Below, piece after piece: positions 6,615 through 15,600 of a DNA stretch of 45,371 nt (the stretch's first letter is position 1; every line of letters begins with the position of its first letter). Source of the DNA: Kaiparowitsia implicata GSE-PSE-MK54-09C (GTDB lineage: Bacteria; Cyanobacteriota; Cyanobacteriia; Elainellales; Elainellaceae); assembly GCA_019359435.1 (NCBI GenBank), contig JAHHHI010000009.1, positions 1 to 45,371 on the forward strand, given 5' to 3'. Position numbers and translations under genes: made by a program. The notes below the pieces were generated by a model that did not search any database, was not told the origin of the DNA, and saw only the letters and a program-made list of their open reading frames with translations.

Positions 6615-7532
6615 TTGGGTTTCTTTATCTTGCTGACTGTTTGCTGTTTACTCACCTCTGATGGCTTGTCTCAGTCCTTGTCAGCTCAGCTGCATCAGGC
6701 CGATCAAGATGCGGCTGCCGCACCCGGCATTAGCCTACGCGTTATGTCTCAACCGGCTCAATTTTTAGAACTGGTGATCCAAGGCTACCGCCGCATTGAC
6801 TGTTTAATCATCGAAGACACAGCGGACGCTGCCCACATATTTGAGCAGCTTGAGCAGCGCTCTATTCTGCTGCCTATGGTGCTCATTCAGCCCACGGCAA
6901 TGGCCCCATCCCGGCGAGAGTCAGACGCGCTAGAGATGCCAACCGTTGCAGCACCCCCGATTTATCACAGCGCCGTTTTAACATTGTCGTGCGATCGCAT
7001 CTCCCAAATTCATGCCCAAATTGAGAGGGCGATCGCCAACTTCATTAAACTCGATCCTTCCCCCCGAGCTACCGCGCCTGACAGTAGCATCCTCGATCAT
7101 CTCACCATCCACAGCTCGCTGATGCAGCAGCAGCAGCGCCTTGCCGACAAGCTCAAAGAGCGCCTCAACTATCTTGGGGTGTACTACAAACGAAACCCCG
7201 CCAACTTTCTGCGCCACATGAGCCAGGCCGAGCGCGAGGAAGTCCTACAAAGCCTGCGTGACGAGTATCGCAAAATTATCCTGCAATACTTCTCAACAAA
7301 AGCCAACCTTCTCAACCAGCGCATCGACACCTTCGTCAACCTCACCTTCTTTGCCGACATTTCCGTCGCCCAAATTGTCGAGATGCACATTGAGCTAATG
7401 GATGAATTCTCTAAACAGCTCAAACTCGAAGGCCGCAGTAACGATATCCTGCAAGACTATCGCCTTGCCCTCATCGACGTGATCGCCCACCTGTGCGAAA
7501 TGTATCGCCGCTCCATCCCCCGAGAACCCTAG
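6615..7532 (+). CDS. kaiA: Circadian clock protein KaiA
   Basis: KaiA stimulates KaiC autophosphorylation by binding the KaiC C-terminal tail. The 305 residues hold an N-terminal pseudo-receiver (about 1-150, with IDCLIIED) and a linker. The C-terminal four-helix KaiC-binding domain is strongly conserved (LNYLGVYYKRNP, TFVNLTFFADISVAQIVEMH, LIDVIAHLCEMYRRSIPRE). It is slightly longer than the 284-residue Synechococcus protein. There is no ATG near the expected N-terminus: the start is TTG at 6615 or TTG at 6630, both without a clear ribosome site, and an in-frame stop at 6579 excludes much longer forms. A weak start could help keep KaiA scarce relative to KaiC. kaiB follows after 144 bp on the same strand. 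Confidence 0.96.
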   Translation: MGFFILLTVCCLLTSDGLSQSLSAQLHQADQDAAAAPGISLRVMSQPAQFLELVIQGYRRIDCLIIEDTADAAHIFEQLEQRSILLPMVLIQPTAMAPSRRESDALEMPTVAAPPIYHSAVLTLSCDRISQIHAQIERAIANFIKLDPSPRATAPDSSILDHLTIHSSLMQQQQRLADKLKERLNYLGVYYKRNPANFLRHMSQAEREEVLQSLRDEYRKIILQYFSTKANLLNQRIDTFVNLTFFADISVAQIVEMHIELMDEFSKQLKLEGRSNDILQDYRLALIDVIAHLCEMYRRSIPREP

Positions 7533-7676
7533 CCCCAACCCATACATAACCTAAACACATCGACTATTCTTAACCTAGCGACGTCAGACCCATTCGACTG
7601 CTACCCCCCGATCTGTTGACGTTTATCCCAGACTCATCGCTCCGTTCCGCCAACCTCAATAGATCCCGTAAATCCC

Positions 7677-7982
7677 GTGAAAAAAACTTACATCCTCAAG
7701 CTATACGTCGCCGGCAACACCCCTAATTCGGTGCGCGCCCTCAAAACGCTAAATCAAATTCTCGAGAAAGAATTTCAGGGCGTGTACGCCTTGAAGGTCA
7801 TCGACGTGCTCAAAAACCCACAACTCGCTGAAGAAGACAAAATCCTAGCCACCCCCACCCTCTCAAAGATCCTGCCTCCCCCCGTCCGCAAAATCATCGG
7901 CGATCTCTCTGACCGCGAAAGAGTCCTCATCGGTCTAGACCTTATGTATGATGAGTTGCGGGAAGAAGAGGCAGGAGTATAA
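7677..7982 (+). CDS. kaiB: Circadian clock protein KaiB
   Basis: KaiB binds phosphorylated KaiC in its rare thioredoxin-like fold and sequesters KaiA, closing the clock cycle. The 101 residues match the family length and sequence ([59 protein letters not shown]), and the C-terminal tail is acidic (ELREEEAGV) as usual. The start is GTG; the upstream bases are not a strong ribosome site. It lies between kaiA (144 bp before) and kaiC (272 bp after), in the standard order. Confidence 0.97.
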   Translation: MKKTYILKLYVAGNTPNSVRALKTLNQILEKEFQGVYALKVIDVLKNPQLAEEDKILATPTLSKILPPPVRKIIGDLSDRERVLIGLDLMYDELREEEAGV

Positions 7983-8254
7983 GATCCAGCGCTGTGCATC
8001 TTCTCATCTTGCTAGCGGTTGGATAAAGCACTGAGGGTGTAACAGCGTCTTTACAGCATAGGATTTGAGCCAGCACATTCCTCACCGTTTCACCTGCAGT
8101 CCTGCTAGTGCCCCCTCGTCTCCCTACCCCCAATGCGTTTCGACGCCCTCCCTGGGTTGCCTAACCTACGTTCCAATCGCGTTATACAATCACATGTTTT
8201 TGCCCTGCCCCAGGGATGGAGTTTTTTCAAGGTAAAGGATTTTAAGCAACCGCA
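7983..8254 (+). promoter_or_regulatory. 272-bp spacer between kaiB and kaiC with a possible promoter
   Basis: The spacer is long compared with the roughly 50-bp kaiB-kaiC gap of Synechococcus elongatus. TACAAT at 8185-8190 is a candidate -10 box 64 bases before the kaiC start. TTGCCT at 8157-8162 is too far upstream for a standard -35. A separate kaiC promoter is therefore possible but unproven. Confidence 0.3.
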
Positions 8255-9820
8255 ATGAGCGACCTCGATCAATCCAGGCAATTAAACGGTTCCTCCGTCA
8301 TCGGTGTTCAAAAAATCCGCACCATGATCGAGGGATTAGACGACATCAGCCACGGGGGGCTACCGGCTGGGCGCACCACCCTCGTAAGCGGCACCTCTGG
8401 TACCGGCAAAACGCTCTTTGCGGTTCAGTTTCTTTACAACGGCATCGCCAACTTCGACGAGCCCGGAGTGTTTGTCACCTTCGAAGAATCGCCCGCAGAC
8501 ATCATTAAGAATGCCTATAGCTTCGGGTGGGATCTGCAACACTTGGTAGACGATGGCAAACTGTTTATTCTCGACGCATCTCCCGATCCCGAAGGGCAAG
8601 AGGTGATCGGCAACTTTGATCTATCGGCGCTGATTGAGCGTATTCAATACGCCATCCGCAAATACAAAGCCAAGCGAGTCTCCATCGACTCCATCACCGC
8701 TGTATTTCAGCAATATGATGCGGCCTCGGTCGTACGGCGTGAAATCTTTCGGCTAGTGGCGCGGCTCAAGCAGGTTGGAGCCACCACCATCATGACCACC
8801 GAGCGCGTTGAGGAATACGGCCCGGTGGCACGCTTTGGGGTAGAAGAGTTTGTCTCAGACAATGTGGTAATTGTGCGAAACGTGCTGGAGGGAGAGCGCC
8901 GCCGCCGCACGATGGAAATTTTGAAGCTGCGCGGCACCACCCACATGAAGGGTGAATATCCGTTTACTATCACAAACCAGGGCATTAGCATTTTTCCGCT
9001 GGGGGCTATGCAGCTCACCCAGCGCTCGTCAAACGTGCGGGTGTCATCTGGGGTAAAGACGCTAGACGAGATGTGCGGCGGCGGCTTTTTTAAGGACTCT
9101 ATTATTCTGGCGACAGGTGCAACAGGCACCGGCAAAACGCTGTTGGTGAGTGAGTTTTTGCAAGATGCGTGCCGCATTAATGAACGGGCGCTGCTGTTTG
9201 CCTATGAGGAGTCGCGGGCGCAACTGTCACGCAACGCCTCCTCTTGGGGCATTGATTTTGAAGAACTAGAGCAACAGGGGTTGCTGAAGATCATCTGTGC
9301 CTATCCTGAGTCGGCAGGGTTAGAAGACCATTTGCAGATTATTAAATCTGAGATTATGCAGTTTAAGCCGTCTCGAATTGCCATCGATTCTCTCTCGGCG
9401 TTGGCACGTGGCGTGAGCAATAATGCCTTTCGCCAATTTGTGATTGGCGTCACCGGGTTTGCGAAGCAAGAAGAGATTACCGGGTTTTTTACGAATACCT
9501 CGGATCAATTTATGGGGTCGCATTCCATCACTGATTCTCATATTTCCACCATCACCGATACAATTCTGATGTTGCAGTATGTAGAAATTCGGGGCGAATT
9601 ATCACGGGCCATTAACGTGTTTAAGATGCGAGGCTCTTGGCATGACAAGGGCATTCGGGAATATGTCATTACTGATTCTGGGCCAGAAATTCGAGATTCC
9701 TTTCGACAGTTTGAGCGGATTATCAGCGGCTCACCCACACTCATTACGTCTGATGAGAAGAGCGAGTTGTCACGGATTGTCAGAGGCTTTCAAGACCTGG
9801 ACGACGATGGCGATCTCTGA
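8255..9820 (+). CDS. kaiC: Circadian clock ATPase/autokinase KaiC
   Basis: The 521 residues form two RecA-like domains that assemble as a hexamer. CI has Walker A GTSGTGKT at 46-53 and catalytic Glu77-Glu78 (TFEES). CII has GATGTGKT at 288-295 and Glu318-Glu319 (AYEES). The autophosphorylation sites Ser431 and Thr432 lie in SHISTITDT, with Thr426 in SITDSH, exactly at the Synechococcus numbering. The C-terminal segment that KaiA binds (SELSRIVRGFQ) is present. All features needed for a working oscillator are intact. The ATG start lacks a strong ribosome site nearby. The nearest plus-strand neighbour downstream is a small conserved protein 350 bp away, so kaiC ends the cluster. Confidence 0.98.
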   Translation: MSDLDQSRQLNGSSVIGVQKIRTMIEGLDDISHGGLPAGRTTLVSGTSGTGKTLFAVQFLYNGIANFDEPGVFVTFEESPADIIKNAYSFGWDLQHLVDDGKLFILDASPDPEGQEVIGNFDLSALIERIQYAIRKYKAKRVSIDSITAVFQQYDAASVVRREIFRLVARLKQVGATTIMTTERVEEYGPVARFGVEEFVSDNVVIVRNVLEGERRRRTMEILKLRGTTHMKGEYPFTITNQGISIFPLGAMQLTQRSSNVRVSSGVKTLDEMCGGGFFKDSIILATGATGTGKTLLVSEFLQDACRINERALLFAYEESRAQLSRNASSWGIDFEELEQQGLLKIICAYPESAGLEDHLQIIKSEIMQFKPSRIAIDSLSALARGVSNNAFRQFVIGVTGFAKQEEITGFFTNTSDQFMGSHSITDSHISTITDTILMLQYVEIRGELSRAINVFKMRGSWHDKGIREYVITDSGPEIRDSFRQFERIISGSPTLITSDEKSELSRIVRGFQDLDDDGDL

Positions 9821-10170
9821 GCCGGGTTGCATTACTCGAGTTTCATTTCGTCAACCGGCTAGGACTCTTGCAAGAAGCCGTGAGTTTGATCGCGTTGTTT
9901 CAGCTTTGCGTCGTAGGGCTGGAACAACACTAAACTCTGCGGCTCGCGTGCGGTCAGCAGGTGGTAGGCATTTGCTGAACTGGCGGTGCAAGAGGGATTT
10001 TGGCAGTAGGGGCTTTGCTCACGCTAGGCGATCGCCACCAGAGGCCTGACCTTGTGATCATGGTCACGCTAAATAGGTGGAAATGTCACTGGGCGATCGC
10101 CCCTTATATCACCTGACCCAACGAATAAACGCGGGATAGTAGGAGCACTGAGTTCCTGAGATCCGTCACG
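9821..10170. other. Spacer after kaiC
   Basis: The 350-bp spacer holds a decayed copy of the two-hairpin dispersed repeat (9892-9981) and HIP1 sites near 10029 and 10094. The frame running out of kaiC across it looks accidental. No clear T-rich terminator was seen. Confidence 0.6.
9892..9981. repeat. Two-hairpin dispersed repeat, copy 1 (decayed)
   Basis: It begins with GTTGTTTCAGC (9894-9904) paired with GCTGGAACAAC (9918-9928), 10 of 11 bases complementary. A weakened second hairpin follows, and it ends with AGGCATTTGCTGAACT (9966-9981). The order and ends match the copies at 12461 and 41244. Confidence 0.7.
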
Positions 10171-10395
10171 ATGGTTTACATTAGCTTATTGCCTGGGGCG
10201 ATCGCCGAATTATTTGCCCACGCCAGCGAATCCAGGGTAATTACGCTAGCCGATCGCTATGGGCTAATGGCAGCCTTATTGGAGGACGACCTGAGCCGCG
10301 ACGAGCAGGACTCAATCAATCGACTGCTACAAGCACTACAACGCGGCACCTGTCAGGCGGTTGATGAACTCTCGTCCCTAGCCACCGCTTACTGA
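10171..10395 (+). CDS. Small conserved cyanobacterial protein, function unknown
   Basis: This 74-residue soluble protein begins MVYISLLPGAIAEL and contains TLADRYGLMAALLEDDLS and a helical INRLLQALQRG segment. The pattern is familiar from short conserved cyanobacterial proteins without assigned function. It is acidic, probably all-helical, and has no cysteine pair or signal peptide. The ATG start has no strong ribosome site; AGGAG lies about 25 bases upstream. A possible small membrane protein follows ten bases after its stop, so the two may be co-transcribed. Confidence 0.7.
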   Translation: MVYISLLPGAIAELFAHASESRVITLADRYGLMAALLEDDLSRDEQDSINRLLQALQRGTCQAVDELSSLATAY

Positions 10396-10405
10396 GAAGA
10401 CCGCA

Positions 10406-10546
10406 ATGAAACCTACTCGGCGCGAAACTTTATTCACTGCGTTAGTCATGCTGCTGGCACTATACGCCATTATGACCGTAGCGTCCCCAACACGATGGAT
10501 CATGCCCTATAAAGTTTCAACCATGTTGTTCCAAGTTGATCGCTAG
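10406..10546 (+). CDS. Possible 46-residue single-helix membrane protein
   Basis: ATG at 10406 opens a 46-codon frame ending at TAG 10544-10546. The N-terminus is basic (MKPTRRE), followed by one hydrophobic helix (LFTALVMLLALYAIMTVA), a pattern of small inserted membrane proteins. It begins ten bases after the preceding stop on the same strand, which favours co-transcription. A GAGAAG lies just upstream as a weak ribosome site. Without homologues in hand, chance cannot be excluded. Confidence 0.4.
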   Translation: MKPTRRETLFTALVMLLALYAIMTVASPTRWIMPYKVSTMLFQVDR

Positions 10547-11259
10547 CGTTGATAACGATAGCGCTACATCGTTGCAGGGCAGCTAGATCGGGTGAAACCC
10601 TTGGCAAAGTAGGAGTTCTACCTACTTTCTCGGGGCTAGCGTTACAAAAATTTCTACATAGCATAGCCATCGCACTAAGGCGTGTCATCAATTCCAACCA
10701 AACGCCTTATGCTATGAGCGTTGCCACGCCCGACCCAAAAAACCAGGCTAGGGGCTGTGACGGTTGATTTCTAGGATATCAGAGGCTAATTGATGACAGC
10801 TTGATGATAGCCCCTAGAAGCAGAAAACTCAGTTGCAGGTCAATGCCGACCCTCATCAACTGGCGAAACGCAGCGTGAATATCAGACTAGTGACGCAATA
10901 CTCTTGCGTTTGCGCATCTTCTATGGCAGGTGCGCTATTCTAAGCTAAACAATGGGTTGCATGCGTAGATACCTTAAAAAGTCCCATCACATTCACCCCT
11001 GCAAATGAAGGGTCGAATGTGCTGCTTTTGTAGAGCGGCAGTGCTCCACAAAAGCAGCATATTTCTAATATCCGGCAGTTACCGGCAATAGCCATCGCAG
11101 TAGGCTCAAAATAGCTGAATGGAACCCGAGCTTGACGCGAGGCCCATCGAACTAGAGCCCTGACTGAAGCAGCTAATGCCATAGCTGACAGGCTGGGGTG
11201 TTGTGGGGTTAGGCTACGTAAGGGCCGAACAAGCACATGTTGGAGCAACTGGGGTAAGC
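10547..11259. other. Spacer before aspartate aminotransferase
   Basis: About 700 bp with no convincing gene. It contains a 9-bp inverted pair CTAGGGGCT/AGCCCCTAG (10748-10756 and 10809-10817) and the strong hairpin listed at 11016-11063. The 72-residue frame at 10549-10767 lacks a ribosome site and recognisable features. Confidence 0.55.
11016..11063. terminator. Strong hairpin, possible terminator or small RNA element
   Basis: TGCTGCTTTTGT at 11020-11031 pairs perfectly with ACAAAAGCAGCA at 11048-11059, and the flanks add a few more pairs. The loop is 16 bases. There is no long T-run on either side, so intrinsic termination is uncertain. Confidence 0.45.
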
Positions 11260-12423
11260 ATGAAACTGGCAGCGCGGGTTGAGCAAGTATCGCCGTCAAT
11301 GACGCTGGCGATTGATGCCAAAGCAAAGGCGATGAAGGCAGATGGAATCGATGTATGTAGTTTCAGTGCTGGGGAACCAGATTTTGATACCCCGGCCCAC
11401 ATTGTGGCTGCAGCGCAAACGGCACTGGCTGAGGGCAAGACCCGCTACGGCCCCGCCGCCGGTGAGCCAAAACTGCGGGAGGCGATCGCCCAAAAGCTTC
11501 AACGCGACAATAGCCTCTGCTATGGCGCAGATAATATTGCAGTGACCAACGGCGGCAAGCAGTCACTGTTTAACCTAATGTTGGCGGTACTGGAGCCGGG
11601 CGATGAGGTCATCGTGCCTGCACCCTATTGGGTGAGCTATCCCGAAATGGTGAAGCTGGCGGGGGCTACGCCAGTCATCGTGCCCACCACCCTCGAAAAC
11701 CAGTTCAAGATCACCCCTGAACAGCTGCGACAGGCCGTCACCCCCCACACGAAGCTATTTATCTTCAACTCACCCTCTAATCCCACAGGGATGGTGTACA
11801 CACCTGACGAAGTGCGGGCGATCGCTCAAGTGATCGTTGAGCAAAACATTTGGGTTGTAGCCGACGAAATCTACGAAAAAATTCTCTACGGTGGGGTCGA
11901 GCACCTCAGCGTTGGTGCAGTTGGGCCTGAAATCTACGAACGCACCATTGTCAGCAGTGGCTTTGCCAAAACCTATGCCATGACCGGATGGAGAATCGGT
12001 TTTTTGGCAGCTCCTGCACCGATTATCAAAGCTGCCGCCAAAATTCAGGGCCACAGTACGTCAAATGTATGTACGTTTTCGCAGTATGGGGCGATCGCAG
12101 CCTATGAAAACTCACAGGACTGCGTGACAACTATGCTGAGTGCGTTTGCCGAGCGGCGGCGCTTTATGCTCCACAGCCTTCAGAGCATGCCAGGCCTTTC
12201 CTGCCCTACCCCTAACGGCGCATTCTACATGTTTCCCAGCATTCGAGACACCGGTCTATCATCGCTAGAGTTTGCTGAGCGACTGCTGGATTATTACCAA
12301 GTCGCTGTCATTCCCGGCATCGCCTTTGGCATCAATGACTGCATCCGCTTATCCTACGCGACAGATCTAGAGACGATCAAAGTTGGGATGGAACGCCTTT
12401 CCAAATTCTTGCATTCCCTGTAG
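11260..12423 (+). CDS. aspC: Aspartate aminotransferase, class I PLP enzyme
   Basis: This enzyme would move the amino group between aspartate and 2-oxoglutarate using pyridoxal phosphate. The 387 residues from [10 protein letters not shown] include the substrate loop [20 protein letters not shown] near 170-176, the cofactor aspartate and tyrosine in ADEIYEK (Asp202, Tyr205), and the Schiff-base lysine Lys237 in [15 protein letters not shown]. This fits the bacterial subgroup Ig type (some members also accept prephenate). ATG at 11260 is chosen over the upstream in-frame start at 11203 because GGGGTAAG precedes it and the family begins MKLAxRV. It is a stand-alone gene, convergent with the CheA gene. 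Confidence 0.93.
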   Translation: MKLAARVEQVSPSMTLAIDAKAKAMKADGIDVCSFSAGEPDFDTPAHIVAAAQTALAEGKTRYGPAAGEPKLREAIAQKLQRDNSLCYGADNIAVTNGGKQSLFNLMLAVLEPGDEVIVPAPYWVSYPEMVKLAGATPVIVPTTLENQFKITPEQLRQAVTPHTKLFIFNSPSNPTGMVYTPDEVRAIAQVIVEQNIWVVADEIYEKILYGGVEHLSVGAVGPEIYERTIVSSGFAKTYAMTGWRIGFLAAPAPIIKAAAKIQGHSTSNVCTFSQYGAIAAYENSQDCVTTMLSAFAERRRFMLHSLQSMPGLSCPTPNGAFYMFPSIRDTGLSSLEFAERLLDYYQVAVIPGIAFGINDCIRLSYATDLETIKVGMERLSKFLHSL

Positions 12424-12460
12424 TTTATCGCCACAGCATGGGCCATATCGGCAACATCAG

Positions 12461-12548
12461 TCGTTTCAGCTCCACACTGCGGGGCTGAAACAAGGCAAAA
12501 CCGTGCCGCTCGCGATGCGAGCGGCACGGTTTTGGCATTTGCCGAACT
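12461..12548. repeat. Two-hairpin dispersed repeat, copy 2; likely bidirectional terminator
   Basis: GTTTCAGC (12463-12470) pairs with GCTGAAAC (12484-12491). A second hairpin has a perfect 17-bp stem (12497-12513 with 12517-12533) and a three-base loop, AAAACC leading and GGTTTT trailing. The end reads GGCATTTGCCGAACT. It lies between two convergent genes, and the trailing T-run (TTTT) and leading A-run suit termination on both strands. Confidence 0.8.
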
Positions 12549-12661
12549 AACGCTCATAATCGCGTGGCAGTTGCTATGGAAATGCAGGCCTGTGTAAAAC
12601 CCTTCGTACAGGGTTCTTGACGCATCGTGCCACCACCTAGCGCAATCACCCCATAATTTAG

Positions 12662-15600
12662 CTACTTGCCATTGCTGTTGGCCAAGCTCACCAGCACCTC
12701 TCCCTTCAGCATGCGCTGAGCCGCATCCAGTAGCACTTCTTCCAAGTAGGGCTTCGTGAAGTATCCCTTTGCGCCCAATTGAATCGCCATTTGCCGGTGG
12801 CGATCGGCACCGCGCGAGGTCAGCATTGCAATCGGGATTCGGTTGAGGTGACCATCTTTTTGTAAGCGAGATAGCAGCTCAAGCCCATCCATACGAGGCA
12901 TTTCGATATCACAGAATACCAGATCGCAGGGCAAGCCTGACCGCAGCTTCTCCCACGCCTCCTGTCCGTCCCGAGCCTGCTCCACCCGATAACCCACTTT
13001 GTTGAAGGTCATTGACAGCAGCTCGCGCACTGTAATGGAATCATCCACGATCAGAACGGTCGGTTCTGTCTTGGGTTTTTCGGGCTCTGCTGCAACTGGT
13101 GTACCATCCTGTTCCCAAAGTAAGCTGCCTGCTTCGCGGCGAATGCGTCCCATTGAGAGGTCAATTAGCTCTAACACGTCAGCAATAGGCATGATTCGCC
13201 CATCCCCCAGAACCGTCGCCCCGGCGATGCCCACCGGCTTGGGCATGGGGCCTTCTAGCTGTTTGATTACAATTTCTTGCTCACCCAAAACCTGATCGAC
13301 TTGGAGTGCCAGATAGCTACCCGCGTTGCTGCGCAGCACGATCACCGAGATAATGTCTTCTTCCTGATTACCGCCATATACGCTACCGCGACCCAGGCTG
13401 CGGTTAAATTTCAGCAATTCTGATAGCGGTTGGAATGGAAGGAGTTGGTCGTGCCAATGAATGCAAGGACGCCCTTGTTCATCGGTTTGGACGCGATCGC
13501 GCGGTACATCTAGCATATCTTCGACCCCATCCATCGGGAAGGCGATGCGGGCACGATTGCTGATGCAGCAGAGCGCTTTGGAAATGCTCAGCGTGAGTGG
13601 CAGGCGAATCGTGAAGGTGGTACCCCGCCCTACTGCAGAGTCGATGTTGACCACGCCTCGCACCTCGTTTAGGCTGGTGCGTACCACATCCATGCCAATG
13701 CCCCGACCCGCAAAGTCATCCGCTTTGTCGCGGGTGCTAAAGCCGTGATGGAAAATTAGATCGTACACATCCAACCGAGACATGGAAAGGGCGTCGCGCT
13801 CGGTGATGAGACCCTTCTCGATTGCCTTGCGCTTGATCCGCTCGGGGTCAATGCCTGCACCATCATCGGTGATAGAGATAACAGTCTGGTTGCCTTGGTG
13901 GAAGGCCCGAATGGAGATGCGCCCGGTGGCCTCTTTACCAGCCGCTTGGCGTTCTTCTGGAGTTTCAACGCCATGGGTAATGGCATTGTTGACAAGATGC
14001 GTCATGGGATCATAGAGCTGCTCCAGAATCATCTTGTCGATTAGCGTTTCGCGCCCTTCGATGACTAACTCAGCTTGCTTGCCACAGCGTAGTGAAATGT
14101 CTCGCACTGCACGGGGCAGGCGGTCAGCCGTTTGGGCAAAGGGCACCATGCGCGCCCGCGTCAGGCTTTCTTGAAGCTGGGTGGTAATCTGCCGGAAGTT
14201 GCGCGTTACCTGATCGGTCTCTTCTACCACAAAGTCGATATCAGAAGCCGACTCTCGCACCCGCACAATTAGCTCGATCATCTCCTGAGACAGGGTATGG
14301 AACCCTGTGAATCGATCCATTTCTAGGGCATCGAAGTTGATGCCGGTGGCGTGGCTAGGCTGCACGCTGGGGGCATTTCTGCCCGGCAAGTTGGTGGGGT
14401 AGCTGCGTCGATTAGAGAGTAGCGAACTTTCTAAGAGCGATCGCTCATATAGGTCTCGCATTCGCTGTCCCACATCGCTAAGCTGCTGCACTTGATACAG
14501 CAGGTTATCCAAGAACTGGCGCAGACGCTCCTCGGCTTGCTCCAGGCTATTCCGGTTTACCACCAGTTCCCCAACCAGGTTGTTGAAGTTGTCTAGGTTT
14601 TTAACAGAGACACGCATGGTCTGATCGCTCAGCACACCAGGCGGGCGGGTAGGACGCCGAGAACTGGGCTGAGAGGGCGTACGCACGCCCTTCACTGGGG
14701 GTGATCCTCCAATGGAGTTTGCGGATTCCAACAGTTGCTCTAAATCCTCAAACTCATCGTCGTCTGCGGCGGGCGGTGCTGTAGGGCGATCGCCACCCAA
14801 AAACGAACCATTTCCTTCCCCAAGCAGCGCTTCTAAATCTGAAAAGTCATCTGAAGCTGCAGGCGACATCGAGCCAAGTATTGACGACTCAGTGGGTGTG
14901 TTGAGCAGCGCATCCAAATCGTCAAAGTCACCCAACTCTCCGCTCAGAAAATCAGAATCGGAGGGATTGGGGACACCCGTTCTATCGGACTCATTCAAGA
15001 GCCGATCGAGATCATCCAGATCCCCAAACTCTGATAAGCCCTCAGATGCAGACGAATCATCAGTGTTAAATGTCACGTCTGAAGTCGCAGTAACATCATC
15101 TTCGCTGAGCAGACCATCCAGGCCTAAAAAATCGGCGCTACTGGCAGGGTCTGTTTGGCTATCTGCCTCTGGTAGGTCATCTATTGAGACGCTTGATGCT
15201 TCGGCAATGTCATCTCCTGCCAATAGGGCATCCAGGCTACCAAAGGCGGTTTCCTCGGTAGTTAGCATTCCCTGCGCATCTGCTGCATCTGCTGCATCAT
15301 CCAGCAACGAGTCTAAATCCCACAGGTCGGCCGCATCTGTAGCACCCTCGGCCTCGAAATTGGGGCTGAAAGTGCCCGCTGTCTCTTCATTTTCTAAATC
15401 ATTGCCTTCAAGCGTATCAAATAGAAAGTCGCTGTCGCTGTCGAGGGTACTCGCTGCGACTTCCAGGTCAACCGCACTCGACTCAAAATCCAGCGTCCCT
15501 AGTGAACCTTCCGTATCACCAAATAGCAGATCATGTTGTGCCGCCGCAAAACTATCATCCTCAGATGATTCCTCACCCCATTGGGCATCTGCCGCTGCTT

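Noticed and set aside
6615-6680. Hydrophobic N-terminus of KaiA taken as a signal peptide
   Set aside because: KaiA is cytoplasmic; the stretch is the first beta strand of the pseudo-receiver.
9642-10049. 135-codon plus-strand frame overlapping the end of kaiC
   Set aside because: It starts inside kaiC in another frame and continues through the repeat; accidental.
10549-10767. 72-codon plus-strand frame
   Set aside because: No ribosome site, and composition and sequence look non-coding.
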